64,000 nt of DNA from contig NZ_VUMV01000004.1 in the NCBI RefSeq assembly GCF_009696005.1, forward strand, positions 124,001-188,000, read 5' to 3'. A program made the position numbers and the translations under genes. Source of the DNA: Bilifractor porci (GTDB lineage Bacteria > Bacillota > Clostridia > Lachnospirales > Lachnospiraceae). Below are positions 63,448 to 64,000 of this stretch, piece by piece (positions within the stretch are counted from its first letter, which is position 1; each line of letters begins with the position of its first letter). The notes under the pieces were generated by a model. The model was not told the origin of the DNA. It ran no database searches and was given only the letters and a program-made list of their open reading frames with translations.

Positions 63448-64000
63448 GGGGATTATACTTCCTTTCCTCTTCGATGCGGGTAAACGAATCATGACCCGGA
63501 AAAACGTCGGTATCCGCCGGAAGCTCCTTCAGCAGACGCCGCACACTGGACTGGATGGCCGCCGAGCTTGACGTGGGAAAATCCGTCCTTCCGTATGACT
63601 CGCAGAAAAGCGTGTCCCCGGTAAAGGCCATCTTCTGATCCGGAATATAGTAGCAGCAGCTCCCCCTGGTATGTCCCGGCGTGTGCAGCACCTGAATCTC
63701 CATCCCCGCAAGGCGCAGCACATCCCCGTCCTTCAGGAGCCGGTCCGCCTTTGCGGAGACAGAAAGCCCCTGCCAGCCGGAAAGATTCCACTCCGGATTT
63801 TCCAGGACAGCCTCCTCCTCTTCTTCCGAATAGACCGGAACCGCGTACTTTTTCCTGACCTCATCCAAGGCAAGAATATGGTCAAAATGCCCGTGTGTCA
63901 GAAGGACAGCCACCGGTTTTCCTTCCATGTCCGAAATTTTCCGGGAAATCCTGTCCGCGGCGTCTGCCGGATCAATCAGGATCAGCTCCTTTGTCTCCGG
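63437..64000 (-). CDS. Metallo-beta-lactamase-fold hydrolase (glyoxalase II-like), partial
   Basis: The C-terminal 187 residues of an MBL-fold hydrolase; the 5' end lies beyond the right edge. Metal ligands are visible: THGHFDHI near the window start, a later His in GHTRGSCC, Asp in FTGDTLF and His in FPGHDSFT. The stop is at 63437 and overlaps the hemZ start region. In related bacteria such a gene often sits between dtd/relA and hemZ; those genes would be outside the window. The substrate is unknown. Confidence 0.88.
   Translation of the reverse strand, partial: PETKELILIDPADAADRISRKISDMEGKPVAVLLTHGHFDHILALDEVRKKYAVPVYSEEEEEAVLENPEWNLSGWQGLSVSAKADRLLKDGDVLRLAGMEIQVLHTPGHTRGSCCYYIPDQKMAFTGDTLFCESYGRTDFPTSSSAAIQSSVRRLLKELPADTDVFPGHDSFTRIEEERKYNPLAV

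Overview
This window looks like chromosomal DNA of a Gram-positive anaerobe of the class Clostridia, most likely the family Lachnospiraceae. The evidence is moderate G+C content, strong AGGAGG ribosome binding sites with frequent TTG starts, a pyruvate phosphate dikinase beside a gap-pgk-tpiA cluster, HemZ, a DUF6145-like protein, a YtrA-type operon and a MobA/MobL-type mobilizable island. The family assignment is inference from protein content; no 16S gene is present. Almost every gene lies on the minus strand. The exceptions are the island repressor and one LUD-domain gene.

Layout from left to right. (1) 1-3.5 kb: an operon with an excellent sigma-A promoter overlapped by a perfect palindrome. 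It encodes a double SnoaL-like protein, a flavin/ferredoxin protein and an Opu-type quaternary amine ABC importer (permease-binding protein fusion, then an ATPase cut by the window edge). (2) About 3.5-10.28 kb: a mobilizable island with relaxase, VapE-type helicase, CHC2 primase, MobC-like protein, tyrosine integrase, excisionase-like protein and a divergent XRE repressor. It also has a three-operator switch, an oriT-like hairpin cluster and a large TAAACG palindrome. It ends next to the 3' end of guaA. (3) 10.3-14.2 kb: guaA and a NatAB-like ABC exporter. (4) 14.4-19 kb: a ykoFEDC thiamine/hydroxymethylpyrimidine ECF transporter operon behind a TPP riboswitch, a terminator and an unusual nested hairpin element. 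(5) 19-28 kb: ppdK, tpiA, pgk, gap, a HisJ-like phosphatase, an Rrf2 regulator and pyk. (6) 28-43.8 kb: sbcCD, dusB, a DUF6145-like gene, birA, argF, a TrmH/SpoU methylase, pfkA, dnaE, a CvfB-like gene and an acyl-ACP thioesterase. (7) 43.8-48.5 kb: tRNA-Gln, a CPBP protease, a HAD phosphatase, argS, a CBS protein and the LUD gene. (8) 48.6-57.9 kb: a seven-gene YtrA-controlled operon joining two ABC transport modules and two membrane-fusion adaptors. (9) 58-64 kb: aspS, hisS, an HD-GYP-like gene, hemZ and a metallo-beta-lactamase-fold hydrolase cut by the right edge.

How the genes work together: most of lower glycolysis plus phosphofructokinase is encoded within 20 kb, and PPDK and pyruvate kinase give two routes between phosphoenolpyruvate and pyruvate. 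The yko operon is a vitamin-salvage unit under TPP control. The island has its own regulation, transfer and DNA-synthesis genes but no conjugation pore, so it would need a helper. The most striking unexplained signals are the nested hairpin element in the yko leader, the island's TAAACG palindrome, a duplicated domain inserted in one efflux adaptor, and short tandem repeats that recur just 3' of five different minus-strand genes.
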